Of a DNA stretch of 64,000 bases, positions 22,047 through 34,680 are shown in pieces. The translations under genes and the position numbers were made by a program. Position 1 is the stretch's first letter. Every line of letters starts with the position of its first letter. The DNA comes from Ophioderma brevispina (Eukaryota; Echinodermata; Ophiuroidea; Amphilepidida; Ophiodermatidae), in assembly GCA_023653785.1 (NCBI GenBank), contig JAMKCH010010190.1, positions 42,596 to 106,595 of the forward strand. Reading direction: 5' to 3'. The notes beneath the pieces are model-generated. The model saw only the letters and a list, made by a program, of their open reading frames with translations. It was not told the origin of the DNA and searched no databases.

Positions 22047-22077
22047 GGGGGGGGGGGGTCCATGAGACCCCCCCCCC
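22047..22077. repeat. G12...C10 hairpin
   Basis: Twelve Gs (22047-22058), then TC-CATGA-GA, then ten Cs (22068-22077), giving a 12-bp G:C stem with a five-base loop. It is a likely polymerase and sequencing obstacle. A separate G15 run lies at 22594-22608. Confidence 0.75.
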
Positions 22078-22849
22078 AAGGAAACCACTTCCCCGGGGGA
22101 ATTTTGGGACGAAATTTATACCACATGTGGAGAGTCATAAGACAACTCCAAATCAGCAATAAAAAATGAAATTTGTTATTTGGGTGGCAAATTAGGGGCA
22201 AAACATTGTTTTCAAAACACGCGAAAAATGGGCAAAAAGACGGAAATTTCAAATGAGCTTTGTGCTTACATCAAACTTTTTGAAAACTTATTTTATGTTG
22301 ATATCTACTCTAGAAGACCCAAATAACATATATCTAACACGGAACTTGCAGTTTTAGGGAATCCTGTATTTTTTACGGGGGTTCCAAAATACACGTCATT
22401 TTCCCAAAGACTTTGTACAGTAACGGTTTAGCAACGTCCACAATGAAATTGTTTGTTTTCAGCACATAAAGGGTTAATTGTTACTAATAATTGTTTACTT
22501 TTATGTATGTGTGAACAAATATCATCAAAAAAAAATTGGTTTGGTTCTTTGATTTTTATAAATATCTGCAGATGACCTTCAGTTAGTGCCCAAGGGGGGG
22601 GGGGGGGGCTCGGTTTCTTTTGTTTCTTTACCTTTTCTAATTAACTCATTAACGGCTGGCCGATTTTAATTATTTACAAACATTTTGGCGCAAAAAATCC
22701 ACGTGCAAAGACGCCAGCGAGAAAAAAATTGAGAGGGTTCCTAGGAACCTCCGGCACTTAAGTGTTTATATTATTTCATCCATATTGTTTATTAAATTAA
22801 TCTATTTCTATTATTCTATATCCCTAACGGACCCTTAACGGTAAGAATA

Positions 22850-22965
22850 AATCAGGGAGCGGACCCTTGCTTGTTATAGGAGGAAAATTGGCCCTAGATC
22901 TACAAGAAAAAATAACGCTACCTCCCTTGTTGCGGTGAACGTAATCACGATAGTTACAAAGACAC
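22850..22965 (+). repeat. Short dispersed repeat, also at about 42045-42145
   Basis: Shared text: GGACCCTTGC/GGACCCTGCC, TATAG.GG.GGAAA, CTACAAGA.AAA/CTAACAAGACAAA, AACGCTACCTCC and TTGCGGTGA. The two copies are in the same orientation 19 kb apart. The second lies at the inner edge of the 7.2-kb structure's left tandem block. Confidence 0.6.
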
Positions 22966-23209
22966 GCACAGAGTAAAACGGTTTTTTCGTTCAAATGAAA
23001 ACACTTTGGGTCATTTGGTATAAGTAAAATCGGACTATGTGGTCGAGTGACGTGATGAAGTGTTTGCGTGTGGTGGAAATGTTGATGTTGTGAATGGTGT
23101 TGATTACGGTGATGTGAGGATTGGGTTGGTCTTGAGGGTTGGGTGAGAATGGGTTGTATTTGTGTGGCGGGTGTATCACAGCGAGTATCGCAAGACATAA
23201 AGGCCAGAA

Positions 23210-24115
23210 CGTTTTGCTAGCAACGCCCGTTGAGAGAAAGAAAGTAGGCAACGCGTTGCGACATTTCGGCAACGCCGTTGCGCGTCGGCCAATCAAATCA
23301 TGAATTTCTGTGAGGCATTTCAAAAAATAGACCACAACGCGTTGCTAGATACTTTCCAAACGCGTTTGCAAACCTTAACAACGCGTGGCGAGCTTCACAA
23401 ACGCGTTGCAAAGCTTCACAACCGTTGATAAGGTCCACAAGCCATAATGGTCATAGCGTATTGCCGCAAAGCGTGGTGACATTTCGCCAAACGCGTTGCG
23501 ACATTTCTGCAAAGCGTTGCGACATTCGGCAACGCGTTGCGGTTTTGTTAGGCACATCAAATCATGAATTTGTAGGTGACGTATTTCAAACAAGATAAAT
23601 CTAATAACACTTTTTTGCGACCTTCACAACGCGTTGCAAACTCACACGCGTTTGTGAGTTTTGCCAACGTGTTGTGAAGCTCGGTCATAACGTATTGCGC
23701 AAGCGTGGTGGGTATATTTTTTTAAATACGTCACAGAAATTCGTCGTTCTAATTGGCCGACGCCGCAACGCGTTGCCGAAAAATGTCGCCAACGCGTTGC
23801 ACTACTTTCTCACAACGCGTTGAGGCAATAAGTTATGACCTTATGGCTTGTGGACCTTCGCAAGCGTTGGAGCTTGCATCGCGTTGTGAAGCTCGCAAAC
23901 GCGTTGGGAAGGCTTGCAACGTTATGGGTTTCCACAACGCGGTGCTAGATACTTTGAAACGCGTTGTGGGTCTAGTTTTATGAAAATACGTCACGAAATG
24001 ATCATTTAATTGGCCGACACCGCAACGCCTTGTGAAAATTCGGCAAAGGGCGTTGCTTACTTTCTATCAACGCGGTGTGGCAATACGTTATGGCCTTTAT
24101 GGCTTGCGTTAAGCG
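23210..24115. repeat. CAACGCGTTG palindrome array in opposed halves
   Basis: About 900 bp where ACGCGTTG occurs exactly about 11 times and in near-match form about 15 times more (for example AACGCCGTTG, AACGTGTTG), typically 12-25 bp apart. Larger modules of about 210-230 bp repeat the order GCGACATTTCGGC, CGGCCAATCAAATCATGAATTTCTGTGA, GCTAGATACTTT, AGCTTCACAA and CACAAGCCATAA. Modules before about 23600 run forward and those after about 23700 run in reverse complement (AATTGGCCGACGCCGC, TTATGGCTTGTGGACC), so the whole folds back. CpG density is far above the surroundings. No protein is encoded. Confidence 0.85.
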
Positions 24116-24509
24116 AGGATATCATGAAATATCATAGGTGAATAAGTATGTTCATGTTGAGTATTAATGTCGAATTCACATTCAAGTAGTACTTATAGTA
24201 ATAAGACAAATTGGAAATAACCCTCCCTATGTTGTCAACTACTATTGATATGAAATGTATTTCGTGTAAGGCGACAGTATTTAAAAGTCCGCGCGCACAC
24301 ATATACACAAAAATAAATGATACCAAAAAAAAACGCATAATCAAACAAAATCGTTTGATATTATTTTCTACTGTTCTAAGTGAATTTATCCAGCAAAAAT
24401 ATTAAACAAAGGAAAGGAAGTGATGTATTTAAAAGACGATTTAGTATTTTGAGGCACTATTTGTACATTTTTATTTAATACGTAATTTGGATTAAGAAGT
24501 TACAATTTG
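24116..24509. other. About 390 bp without recognised features
   Basis: AT-rich sequence between the palindrome array and the 4.3-kb tandem unit. Nothing recognised. Confidence 0.45.
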
Positions 24510-26579
24510 ATGACTATATCCTTTACGTCCTAGAGGAAAATGAATAGTAACTGACGATCCCGCAAAAAAAAAAACGGACGGTGGTTCGGTAACGGTTATT
24601 TTGTTGTTAAATCTAGGAGCACTATCCGGTAAACACAAGGCCAGGGATACACTCCATAAGTTATGAAAAGTGGGAAAAAAAAAATGACATTGAGGGAAAT
24701 AAGAGATATAAGAAAACTGAAAGTCCAGCCCCTGACAAAAGTCAGACACATTCCCATATGAGATTAGGTTCAGTGCTCCTAACCACATGTTTTTACGTAC
24801 CTGTAATTTTTAACCATTAGAAAATAATACAAAGAATTTTGAATAAAAATAAAAAAACAATAAATTATTATTGCTATCTTTGTTTGATAACTAATGTGTG
24901 TGCACGATAGTGATTTTTTCCACAGTGGTCTTTGACAACCCGATGCTCTACAATGATATACTGAAGTACGTAAGGAAAGCAAGCTGAGACAGATGAGAAA
25001 GAGAAGGAGTTTAACCGCTCAAGACTAAGATATTAACCGACGTCGCTGTGGGGTAAATAACACACAGATCCTCACGCTGATGGATTCGGTGTATCCCATA
25101 GGTTTAGATGGGAGGCAACTTGGGGTTATCTTCTCGTTCTATCTGTGGGTTACAACTATAGATGTTGAAGTTCCACTTAAATTTAAGTTTTTTGAAAGAG
25201 AGGCCTCTGCATTAGGCGTATATCACGATGTTATTAGTGTTATTTCTTTATTAAACAAAAAAAAAAAGATCTCCTGATTCTGAGGAGATAAAGTGAAGAA
25301 GGGCACTGAACGATTCAAAAGAAATCGTGTAAAATAATCCCAGGTCGGGCAACACTGACGTACTCGATATCTATGACTGTCTTATTGAGAGGAGAGAATA
25401 CCATTATGTAGGTTCGCCAAAGGGTTTTTCTAATTCTAATCAAATTCAATGGATATCATATCCCTCCGCCCAGAATAGAAAAAAAGTCATAGCGTATTTA
25501 TACTCGATTCGCGCTGATATAGGGACAACCTGTAACTTTTTGACGGGAGAGATCAGGAGACCGTTTATAGGGGCGCACAGCAAATTACACTTTCCCGCAA
25601 CTCCAGCTGTGCGTCTTAAAGGAAATATGTCATGATTCTGAATATTGGAAAATTTGGTAAGGATGGAAAGCATAAGTAACGAAGATTTGCTTATAAATTC
25701 AAATAAGTTTGAAACATTGTTCCACAGTTGTGTGAGTATTTTGCCCTTTTAATTCCCGCCCAATAGCTCTACTAGGAAAAACGAGAGTAAGGCAAATCCA
25801 CATCGCAGGCAAATGGTGGACGTGCAAAGTGATGGACCATCCATAATTTACTCGTTGTGACAATCATACATCATATCGCAGTGTTGCCACTTCAATAATA
25901 AAAAAAATTAAAACACAAACGAAATGAAACAAAATATGTCATTCTTGTAACTTTTTCTTTTTTTTTTTTGTTTAATTTTATTATTACTTTCATTAATCAT
26001 CAATATTACAGTGTCAGCAATAACAATTAGAGTCAATACGATGTTTTGGTCACTCACTTTGACGTCACGTAGGAGGGAGAGCAAAAATGGGGCGCTGTTT
26101 GATCAATGAAGCCGTGGGCGAAAAACCGTGTCTTCGTATGTCAAAAAGCAAAACTTAAAAATGCTCTATTTGTTAATTTTACATCCAATTGTATTATTTT
26201 TCGGGAATTCGTGATGATGTAGGTACATATATTTATTGCATGTAAGTCCAAACGAGCTTGACAAAATCTTGACTATTTCCTTTAATACTGTGTGCTCTAC
26301 TGTCAATACAATATGCGGCGAGTGGTGGTCAAAAAAAGAGGGTCACTGTCAAATGTGAAATACTACCTGAATAAGGCAGGTGCGCTATTGAATTCTGTAT
26401 ATGAAACAATGGTTTTCTGCTGGTCCACAAAAGTTGATATGTAGACCTGGAGCTAGCAAACATTTGTAACACATCTCCAGACAAAGGCTTGAGTTGATTT
26501 TGAGTGATTAATATGTTGACAGACTCACAGGAACCCCTGAAACGAAATTCTTAAGTGCCGCAAGTGGTGCCTTAAGGAG

Positions 26580-26990
26580 AGGGGCCAAACAAAGTTTGTA
26601 CAGGGTCATTTTTAAATTGTCCAATCATTTGAAAAGCACACCATGTTATGTGTCTAACCACAAGGATTTTAGAAAAAGAAAAGGTTATAGTTGTAATATG
26701 TACAAGCCTAAAGTTTCAGAGTTATAGGCTATAAAACAGCAAAAATCAATAATAAGGGTCAAAATGATAAACAAAAAAACAAAAAATTTAAAGTTGCTCC
26801 GATTTGAAAAAAATGGTGCAAATTATTGGTGGAGTTGGAGTTCATAGGATTTAAAATAAGGAATAGTTTTGCGACTATCACATGCTTAGATTCAGATGTA
26901 GGGGGCACGGAAGGTCAAACGTCCATATTGCATTCAATGGGCTTGATCTTTTTACCCCCCTACTTTCAAGCAAGCATTCCCCAGCTCCTA
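26580..26990 (+). repeat. Fragment of the 4.85-5.43 kb foldback family
   Basis: Shares TACAGGGTCAT, TCCAATCAT, GAGTTATAGGCTA, CTCCGATTTG, AATGGTGCAAATTATTG, AAAATAAGGAATAGT and TGTAGGGGGCAC with 4900-5300. The right-hand inverted arm is absent. Confidence 0.7.
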
Positions 26991-27419
26991 TATCAGCGCG
27001 AATCGTATAGACCGTATTCACTAGCCAGCCAGGTGGTGGAACAAGATCGGGGACAGATAGACGCAGTCTAGTACTACCTACCGTCACCTGTCAATGATCA
27101 TGTGCACTCGCCTAAACATGGATCGATTGACAGCTGGAATGTATTGTAGTCCTGGAATGTATGCCCTTTCCCCCAACATGTTCTGGGGCTGAGTCATATT
27201 GAATACGACCCTTCAATAAAAAAGGTCCATACAGCATATCTTATATTATCTTCACTTTTCATTGATGAAGACTCATCGATTTTGAAATATAATGCTTTTT
27301 AAGTATTAATTTAGAATAGTCGACTACAATTACGTCACATTAACTGCTCAATTCCGAAAATGAGAATGAATTAATTTCTTGGTTCGATGTAGTTAAACAT
27401 TCGGTATATAGTATACTAG

Positions 27420-27595
27420 GGTCAGCATCAAATGGTGGGCCAGACTTATTTTTTCGGGGGAAAAAAGGAGAAAAGTTAGTTTTTTGGGGGGGGGGGTGCA
27501 TTTGGTGGACAAAACAACGCCAAAAGTGTGGGGGGGGGGGAGAAAAAATTCTAGAGGGGAATTTCCCCCATGCCCACTTGGCGCCGCCACTGATC
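27420..27595 (+). mobile_element. GGCGCC-ended G-rich element, copy in unit A
   Basis: The right end is TTGGCGCCGCCACTGATCA at about 27577-27595. The left end is eroded (GGTGGGCCAGACTTATTTTT near 27434). The interior holds G10-G12 runs at about 27484-27496 and 27529-27540. Same family and orientation as 473-784 and 31985-32185. Confidence 0.6.
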
Positions 27596-29534
27596 AAGCA
27601 TACGTGGTGGAAGCAGGTGGACAGGGCATATGGTGTGATTGCGAGTTGTTTCTTGTTTGTTTAGTTTGTTGTTGTTTTAAGACAAACTCTGTCTGTTCCG
27701 GGTTAGCCAATCACATTTCTCAGTTACCATGGCAAACTGATCATGTGTAACATAGATATATACAATACCTGGCCAACATTTTTTTTGAGACGTTGTCTAA
27801 AGCGGTCATCGAAGTCACACTGGTGATGGGTTAAACCACAACCCCGGTAATTTATTTTTTAACTGACCGTTAATTGAACTGTACATCGTACGCCCAACGG
27901 TCGTGTCTCGTGACGATGCCAAATTCATCAATCACTCGATTAAGTCCAAGACTGTAATCTTTCCTCTGCCTATGCATACGGATTGTGAACTAGAACCTGA
28001 AATAATAGAATCCACACACTTGTGCAGTTTTTGAAGTTAGTAGGCCCCAGCAGACCCTAATTTTAAAAACCTGATTACCTTTCCCCCTGAGAATTTTTAG
28101 TGTGCGCGGTTAAAAACTATTGCTTTAATTTCCCACCCCAAAAAAGTACAAAGGAATACTCACTTACACAAACCGATATGCACCGGACAGAAGCCCGGAT
28201 CTGTCGTAAAACAAGAACAAAAAAATAACACGAAAAAATTAATGTATCTCTTCTTCCGTGATAGGGTTAATGTGACCCATACTCTATTTTATCAGGTTGA
28301 AGACATTTGGCGAAATCGCGGCGGTATGCCCCAACATTCAGTGAAGCAAAACACCTTCCCATTTACTGGCTTATTTTTTGAGGTTAGATTACACATCTTC
28401 CAAATCAGTTCATATTCCCAAGACATTGTATAGGTAAGATAGTTAACTTCGCCCTGGGTCTTTAGATTATAGTTGGGAGGTGAAGATCAAGTATGGTGTG
28501 GGAAATTACGTCGGGGCAGGTCTCGCACGGGACTGGCCGTATTTATAATCCCACATATTATGGCCCTTTAAAACACCATAGCGTGACCCATATACATTAT
28601 TTATACCTGGGGATAGCAAGGCGTGCACGTATTGCTGTTCAGAGAACAGTTTTGCACTCAGCCAACAATTAGGTATTAAAAGTTAACCCCTCAGGCTCCC
28701 TCAAGTAGCTAATAATGATATTTACTACGGTGTTTCCAAAAAAAAGCCCACATTTACAGTTTAGACATCAAATTTAGAACAAAGGCATGCATTTGCTTAT
28801 ATTTATGTATGATTGGAATCTTCTCTTAAATTTCATTACAATCAACTCATATCCTTTACGTCCATAGAGGAAATGAATCGTAACCTGAGCGATCACGCAA
28901 AAAAAAAAACGGGGAACGGTGTATTTTGTTGTTAAATCTGGAGCAGCTCTCCCGGTAAACACAAGGCAGAGGACCGCTCCATGATTTATGACAAGTGGCA
29001 AAAAAATGGACATTAGGGATATAAGACTTTAAGAAAACTGAATAGTAGCCCCGACAAAAAGTCAAGACACATTCCATATGGATAGGGCTTCAGTGCTCCT
29101 TACCACATGTTTTTTACGTACCTTGATAATTTTTAAACCATAGAAAATAATACAAATGATTTGATAAAAGTAACAAACACATAATTATAGTGCTATCTTT
29201 TGTTTGATACCTATTTGTGTGCACCGATAGTGATTTTTTCCACAGTGGTCTTTGACAACCCGATGCTCTACAATGAGATACGAAGGTAACGTAGGCGAAA
29301 AGCAAGTGAGAAAGAGAAGGAGTTTAACCGCTCAAGACTACAGATATTAACCGACGTCGCTGTGGGGTACATAAATACAGATCTCCCCACAGTGACGATA
29401 CAGGTGTATCCCCATATTTTTAGTAGGGAGGCAAAGGGTTATCTTTTCTTCTATATGTGCGTTACAATTAATATAGGTTTGAATTTCCATGAAATTTAAA
29501 GTTTTTGAAATTGTGTATAATTGATGATATCATT

Positions 29535-29670
29535 GTTGTGTTAACATTAGATTTTAGTCTATTTTGTATTGTTCGTATTGAATTTGTATATTGCTCCTTC
29601 TATGTGAGCGCCTAGAGGGCCTCTGCATTAGCGCAATCCAACGATTGTTATTATTGTTATTATCTGATTC
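29535..29670 (+). mobile_element. SINE 3' end with (ATT) tail
   Basis: TGTGAGCGCCTAGAGGGCCTCTGCATTAGCGCAATCCAACGATTG (read in parts near 29604-29648), followed by TTATTATTGTTATTATC. The GAGCGC...GGCCTCTG...GCGC order and ATT tail are typical of 3' ends of marine-invertebrate tRNA SINEs. Copy A retains only GAGGCCTCTGCATTAGGCG at about 25199. No intact tRNA-like head is visible. Confidence 0.6.
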
Positions 29671-30939
29671 AACAAAAAAAAGATCTCCTGATTTCTGGGA
29701 GACTAAAAGAAGAAGGGGACAAGAATCTATGCAAGAAATCGTGTAAAATATCCCAGGTGCGGGCAATACAACTGACGTATCGATATCTATGAATGTCTTA
29801 TTGAGAATACATTATTGTAGTTCGCCAAAGGGTTTTTAATCTAATCAAACAAGGTATTAATATCCTCCGCCCAGCAATAAGGAAAGTACTAGCGTATTAT
29901 ACTCACGATTCGCGCTGAAGATGGGGACAACCTGTACTTTTTTACGGGAGAGATTCAGAGATTCAGTTTATAAGGGGCGCACAGCAATTACACTTCCAGC
30001 ACTCCCAGTCTGTGCGTTCTTAAAGGAGAAATAGTCATGATTCTGAATATTTGAAAAATTGTATGGATGGAAGGCTTAAGAACGTAGATTACATAATAAA
30101 CTCAAAATAAGTTGAACATTGTCCACATTTGTGCAGTATTTGCCCTTTTAATTTCCCGCACAATAGCTGACGAGAAAACGAGTAAGGCAAATCACATCGC
30201 AGGCAAATGGTGACGTAAAAGTAATGACCATCCATAATTTACGTCGGGACACCATCAAATTACTTCATATCGCAGTGTTGCACTTCAATAAATAAATTAA
30301 CACAAACAAATGGAAACAAAATATGTCAGTTCTGTAACTTTTTTTCTAATGTTATTATACTTGGCAGTTAATCCATCAATATTACAAGGCTCAGCAATAA
30401 CAATCGAGTCAATACAGATGTTTTGGTCATCTATTTGACGTCACGAGGAGAGCAAATTGGGCGCTTTTTGATCAATGAAGCCGTGGCCGAAAAAACACCG
30501 CTTTCTTCGTATGTCTAAAAAGCAAAACTTAAAATGCCTTTAATTTGTTAATCTTTTACATCAAATTGTATTACTTTTGTCGGGAATTGTGTATGTATTA
30601 CATATATTTTATGAATGTAAGTCAAACCTGAGCTTGACAAAAAAAATCTGAATATTTCCTGTAGACTGGGGCTCTACGGTCAATACAAATGCGGCAGTGG
30701 TCAAAACACAAGAGGGTCACTGGTAAATGTGAAAAGACTACCTGTATAAGGCAGGTGCGATATTGAATTCTTTATATTGAAACAATGGTTTTGTGTGTCC
30801 ACATCCAAGTGATATGATAGCCCTGGAGCTAGCACACATTTGTAACACAATCTCAAGTACAAACAGGTTTGAGTGATTAAATAGTGACAGACTGACACGG
30901 AACCCACTGAAAGGTGTTCTTAAGTGCCGCAAGTGGTGC

Positions 30940-31480
30940 AGTAAGGAGGGGGGCACAAAAAAAAGTTGTACAGGGGTCAAATTTGTTAAATGATCCAATC
31001 AGGGTTGAAAAGCACACATGTATGTGTCTAAACACAGGATTCATTCATGCACAGTCATATGTTTTTAGTACATCATGTACAAGCATAGGAAGTTTATAGT
31101 GTATTCCAGTTCCACTGCTATGTTGTCTCCGACCCTCCCTATACTATTGTCTCCCGCCTTCATTGATCCTCACCATTTTTTATTTACCAAGTTTTCCAAA
31201 ATCACACCATACATTACGGTACTTCCGGTCAATCCTTTAATCTTTGTTCTTTGCTCATTGCGGAGTCCCAAACCCATCAATTTAAAGTTTGCTCCGATTT
31301 GGATAAAAAATGGTTGCACAAATATTGGTGGATCTAATAGGATTAAAATAAGGCCGAACAGTTTTGACCCTGTCTTAAAGGCTTAGTTTCCGATGTAGGG
31401 GGCAAGGCACAGAAGGTCATGTCCATAGTGCATTCAATGGGGCTGATATGTTTACCCCCATACTTTCTCAAGCAAGCATT
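30940..31480 (+). repeat. Foldback-family fragment in unit B
   Basis: Counterpart of 26580-26990: TTGTACAGGGGTCAAATTTG, GCTCCGATTTGGATAAAAAA, ATAGGATTAAAATAAGG, GATGTAGGGGGCA and CATTCAATGGGGCT. About 130 bp of unrelated-looking sequence (about 31075-31260) interrupts it relative to copy A and the 5-kb copy. Confidence 0.65.
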
Positions 31481-31984
31481 CCCAAGCTCCTGAGGTCTTA
31501 CGCGAGAATCGAGTATTAGACCGTAATTCAATAGCCAGCTGTTGGTGGACAAGATCCGGGGGGACAAGAGACTAGACCGCAGCTAGTACTCCAAGTACAT
31601 CTAACCTGTCAATGTCCGCTGTGCAATCGATGCTAAACATGGATGCGATGTGACAGTCTGTTTGAATGATTGTAGTTCCTGGACGTATGCAATCTTTGGC
31701 CACCAATAAGTCTGCTGGTGCACGGTGTCATATTGAATACGCACTTCAAATAATAAAAAAAAGGTCCATTCAAGCATCTCTTCTATATCTTAACTGTTCA
31801 TTGAATGAAGAAGACTGTCAACGATTTAGAAATATACTGTTTTTAAAAGTATCTAATTTTAGAATAGTCGGACTAACGCAATTACGTCACCTTAAACTGA
31901 CTCAATCAGAAATTGAGAGTGAATTAATTTTCTTTGGTTCGATGTACGGTAAACATTCATGTAGTATAGTAATACTAGTGTCGA

Positions 31985-32185
31985 GCATCAGTGGTGGCGC
32001 CAGACTTCTTTTCTGGGGGAGAAAAACCAGTAGAGGGAACTATTAAAAATTTGTTTTTGGAGTGGGGGGGGGTGATGGGGGGGGGGTGATATGTGATATT
32101 TGGGTGGACAATAACAACGCAAAAGAAGTGTGGGGGGGGGGGGAAATAGAGGAATTCCCCAGTGCCCCCTGGCGCACCCGCGACA
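31985..32185 (+). mobile_element. GGCGCC-ended G-rich element, copy in unit B
   Basis: The left end AGTGGTGGCGCCAGACTTC (about 31990) is better kept than in unit A. The right end is eroded to CTGGCGCACCCGCGACACTG (about 32169). G runs occur at about 32065-32090 and 32132-32142. Confidence 0.6.
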
Positions 32186-33523
32186 CTGACCAGCATTACG
32201 AGTGGGGGAAGCAGGTTGGCAGGGATATGGTGTTGATGCGAGTTTGTTCTTGTTGTTTATTTTTGTTGGGTTTTTTAAGCAACTCTGTCTGTTCCAACGT
32301 GTTTAGCCAATCACGGGCTTTTCTCTGTTACCATGGAAACCTGATCCTGTTGGTACTATATGATATAGCAAACATGCCAACATTGTTTTTAGAGAGAATG
32401 TGTAAAACGGACCCAATCGAGTTCACCCTAGGTGATGGGGTTAGAAACCACACCACCGGTAATTGTATTTAAATTCCCTTAATTTAACTGTACTCGTACG
32501 CCAAGGTCGTGTCGTGACGGTGACCGCAAAATTCATCAAACACTCAATTAAGTCCAAGACTGTACTCTTTTACGTGCTCTGATACATGGATTTTTGCAAC
32601 TAGCAAACTGAAATAATAGCATCCACACTGGCCTTTTTGAAGTTTGAAGTTAGTAGGCCCCAGATATGACCTAAATTTTAGGGTAACCTCATACCTTTCC
32701 CCCTGAGAATTTAGTGCGAGGTTAAAACTATTGCTTTATTTTTTTTCCCACCCCAAAACAAGTAAAATTTGAAGATTACTCATGTACATCGAAAACGATA
32801 TGCACCGACGAGCATGCCCGGTATATGTAAAAATAAAACAAGGTACAAAAAATAACAAGATATTTTAAACTTGAAAAAAAATATTCTTCAAGATAGGTTA
32901 AATGGACCCATACCTTTTATCCAGGTTGAGACATTTGGGCGCAAATTCGCTTCAGTAGCTGGCCCACAGAACATTCGTGAAGCACCAACCACCTTACCAT
33001 TATCTGGCTTTATTTTTGGAGTTAGATATTACACATTTCCAATTCAGTGTCATATTCCCCAGACAAGGTATAGGTAAGATATTTAACTTCCGACCCTGGG
33101 TGTCTTTAGAGTATAGTTGGGAGGGTGAATGATCAAGTATGGTTGTAGGGAATTACGTCGGGGGCAGGTCTCGCACGGGACTGCAGTATTTATAATCCCA
33201 CATATTATGGACCCTTAAACACCATAGCTGGACACCAAATATAGTATTTATACCTGGTGTGATAGCAAGGCTTGCCACGTAACTTGCTGTTCAAAGAAAC
33301 AGTTTTGCATCTACGAGCAAACAAAATATATTGTATTAACGCGAACCCGGATCAGGCTCCCGCATTAGCCTCATAAGATTATTTAATACTGTTGGTTCAA
33401 AAAAATGACCAACAATTTTAAAGTTTAGTACATCATACTTTAGAACAAAGGACATGAATTTTGCTTATATTTATGTAAAATGATTGGATATCTTCTACTG
33501 AAATTGTCGATGGAAAATCAACT

Positions 33524-34479
33524 CTCGAGTATAGTTTTCTGATATGGTGTACTCAGTACGGAACGCGACTATACAGATCAGCATTATAACTTTTACCAAG
33601 TTTGGACATATTATAGTAACCAAACCTTTGGACTGTGCACTCATTGGCCAATTCCCCGATAACAGTGTCAAAAACAATTTTTTGTGTCGCTCACAGTCAT
33701 ACCAGTTTTAAGCCTGTTTTGCTCGTAAGAAGAATTCTATTAATTACAAATTATACTTAGGAGTTATGTTTTTCAATGATCTGGACTAGAAGTTTTACCG
33801 ACAGAAATGATATAGATACGTTTACCCAGATACTTACTTAAGTGTTAACGTTAGGCATTATACTAAAAATCAGATATTTTTTTTAAGATCACACATGCAT
33901 TGTTCCGTTTTCTGCAATACATACAGTTTAACGATTTTTTTATGATTTTGCAGGAGAGAATGATTAATGTTGAAATTTGTGTTTCCATTTTTGGAGACCA
34001 AACCTGAACTTCGGAGAATGGCCCTCATGATGACAACAACATTGTGTCGATAGAACCAAGATTTTATTTGCCTCAAATTTCTTTCTCCAAATTATTGTCT
34101 TCGGGGCAAAAATTACAAACATGACAACCAATCATTTATTTGATAAAGGGCAGGTTCAAACATAACCATCATTGCTCGGCGGTTTTGTCCGGTTTTTTCA
34201 GGTTGGAAGCGGTTCCAATTGGTCTAAACAATGAGACACGATTCATACCACAATGACCGTCTGTCAACCTATTTTAGATGAGTTAGGTAAAACTTTAAAT
34301 GCTTTTCAATGAAGCTCCTTAGTTCATCATATTCGTAACTTGTGTGAAAGCTAATCTAATTTTTTCAAACCATAACCATGAAGAAAATAACTTCACAACC
34401 GATTATGCACTTGCCCTTTGAAAATTATCTCTAAGTACTTATGTTTTCAGGATGGAATAAATCGTTTGCCTAAACTCCT
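33524..34479. other. About 950 bp without recognised features
   Basis: AT-rich sequence between the tandem duplication and a SINE. The short frames at 33495-33677 and 33870-34076 have no recognisable content. Confidence 0.45.
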
Positions 34480-34680
34480 TGTCGGGGACGTCCTCTTACG
34501 CATCTATACCTAAACCAGGTCGACTTTTTGAATCATGGGGTCCCTGGTTCGATGTCCAGGCTTGGCACGACCGAGAGAATAAGGGGCGCTGGATACTCGT
34601 GTAAATTGGTGTTAATGCGGTTCAATCTATCCAAATTAGCTGCGTGGTCCCCTGTTAAAATATGTTTATGTTAAAAAAAT
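34480..34680 (+). mobile_element. tRNA-like SINE fragment
   Basis: A B-box-like CTGGTTCGATGTCC at about 34544 is followed by CCAGGCTTGGCACGACCGAG and AATAAGGGGCGCTGGATACT, a tRNA-to-body transition of the kind seen in SINEs, ending near AGCTGCGTGGTCCCCTG (about 34638-34654). The A box upstream is weak (CTTACGCATC context), so the head is decayed. Confidence 0.5.

Larger units (their letters stand above)
24510..28848 (+). repeat. 4.3-kb tandem duplication, copy A
   Basis: A 4.3-kb segment followed head to tail by a second copy. Anchors (A then B): TATCCTTTACGTCC 24517/28849; GTGGTCTTTGACAACCCG 24925/29245; TTAACCGACGTCGCTGTGGG 25033/29348; CTTTCCCCCTGAGAATTT 28079/32696; ATTACGTCGGGG 28507/33152; ATTTATGTA near 28801/33469. 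The unit contains a foldback-family fragment (26580-26990), a GGCGCC element (27420-27595) and a SINE tail (about 25200). No open frame is conserved between copies, so it carries no evident gene. Many one-base indels separate the copies. Confidence 0.85.
28849..33523 (+). repeat. 4.7-kb tandem duplication, copy B
   Basis: Second copy of the 24510-28848 unit. It is about 300 bp longer, in part because it keeps about 130 bp of SINE 5' sequence (29540-29665) missing from copy A. Similarity ends near AAATCAACTC at about 33515-33523, the same string that closes copy A at 28838-28848. Between long identical stretches the copies differ mainly by single-base insertions and deletions. Confidence 0.85.

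Noticed and set aside
23210..24115. CRISPR-like array of short palindromic repeats
   Set aside because: Repeats are 10 bp, spacers overlap larger modules and are themselves repeated, no cas genes are present, and the DNA is eukaryotic in character.
23210..24115. ACGCGT as yeast-type MluI cell-cycle box
   Set aside because: The hexamer matches, but that regulation is fungal, and no promoter or gene lies next to the array.
31075..31386. 103-codon frame in tandem copy B
   Set aside because: The equivalent part of copy A is not open, and the frame crosses a known repeat fragment.
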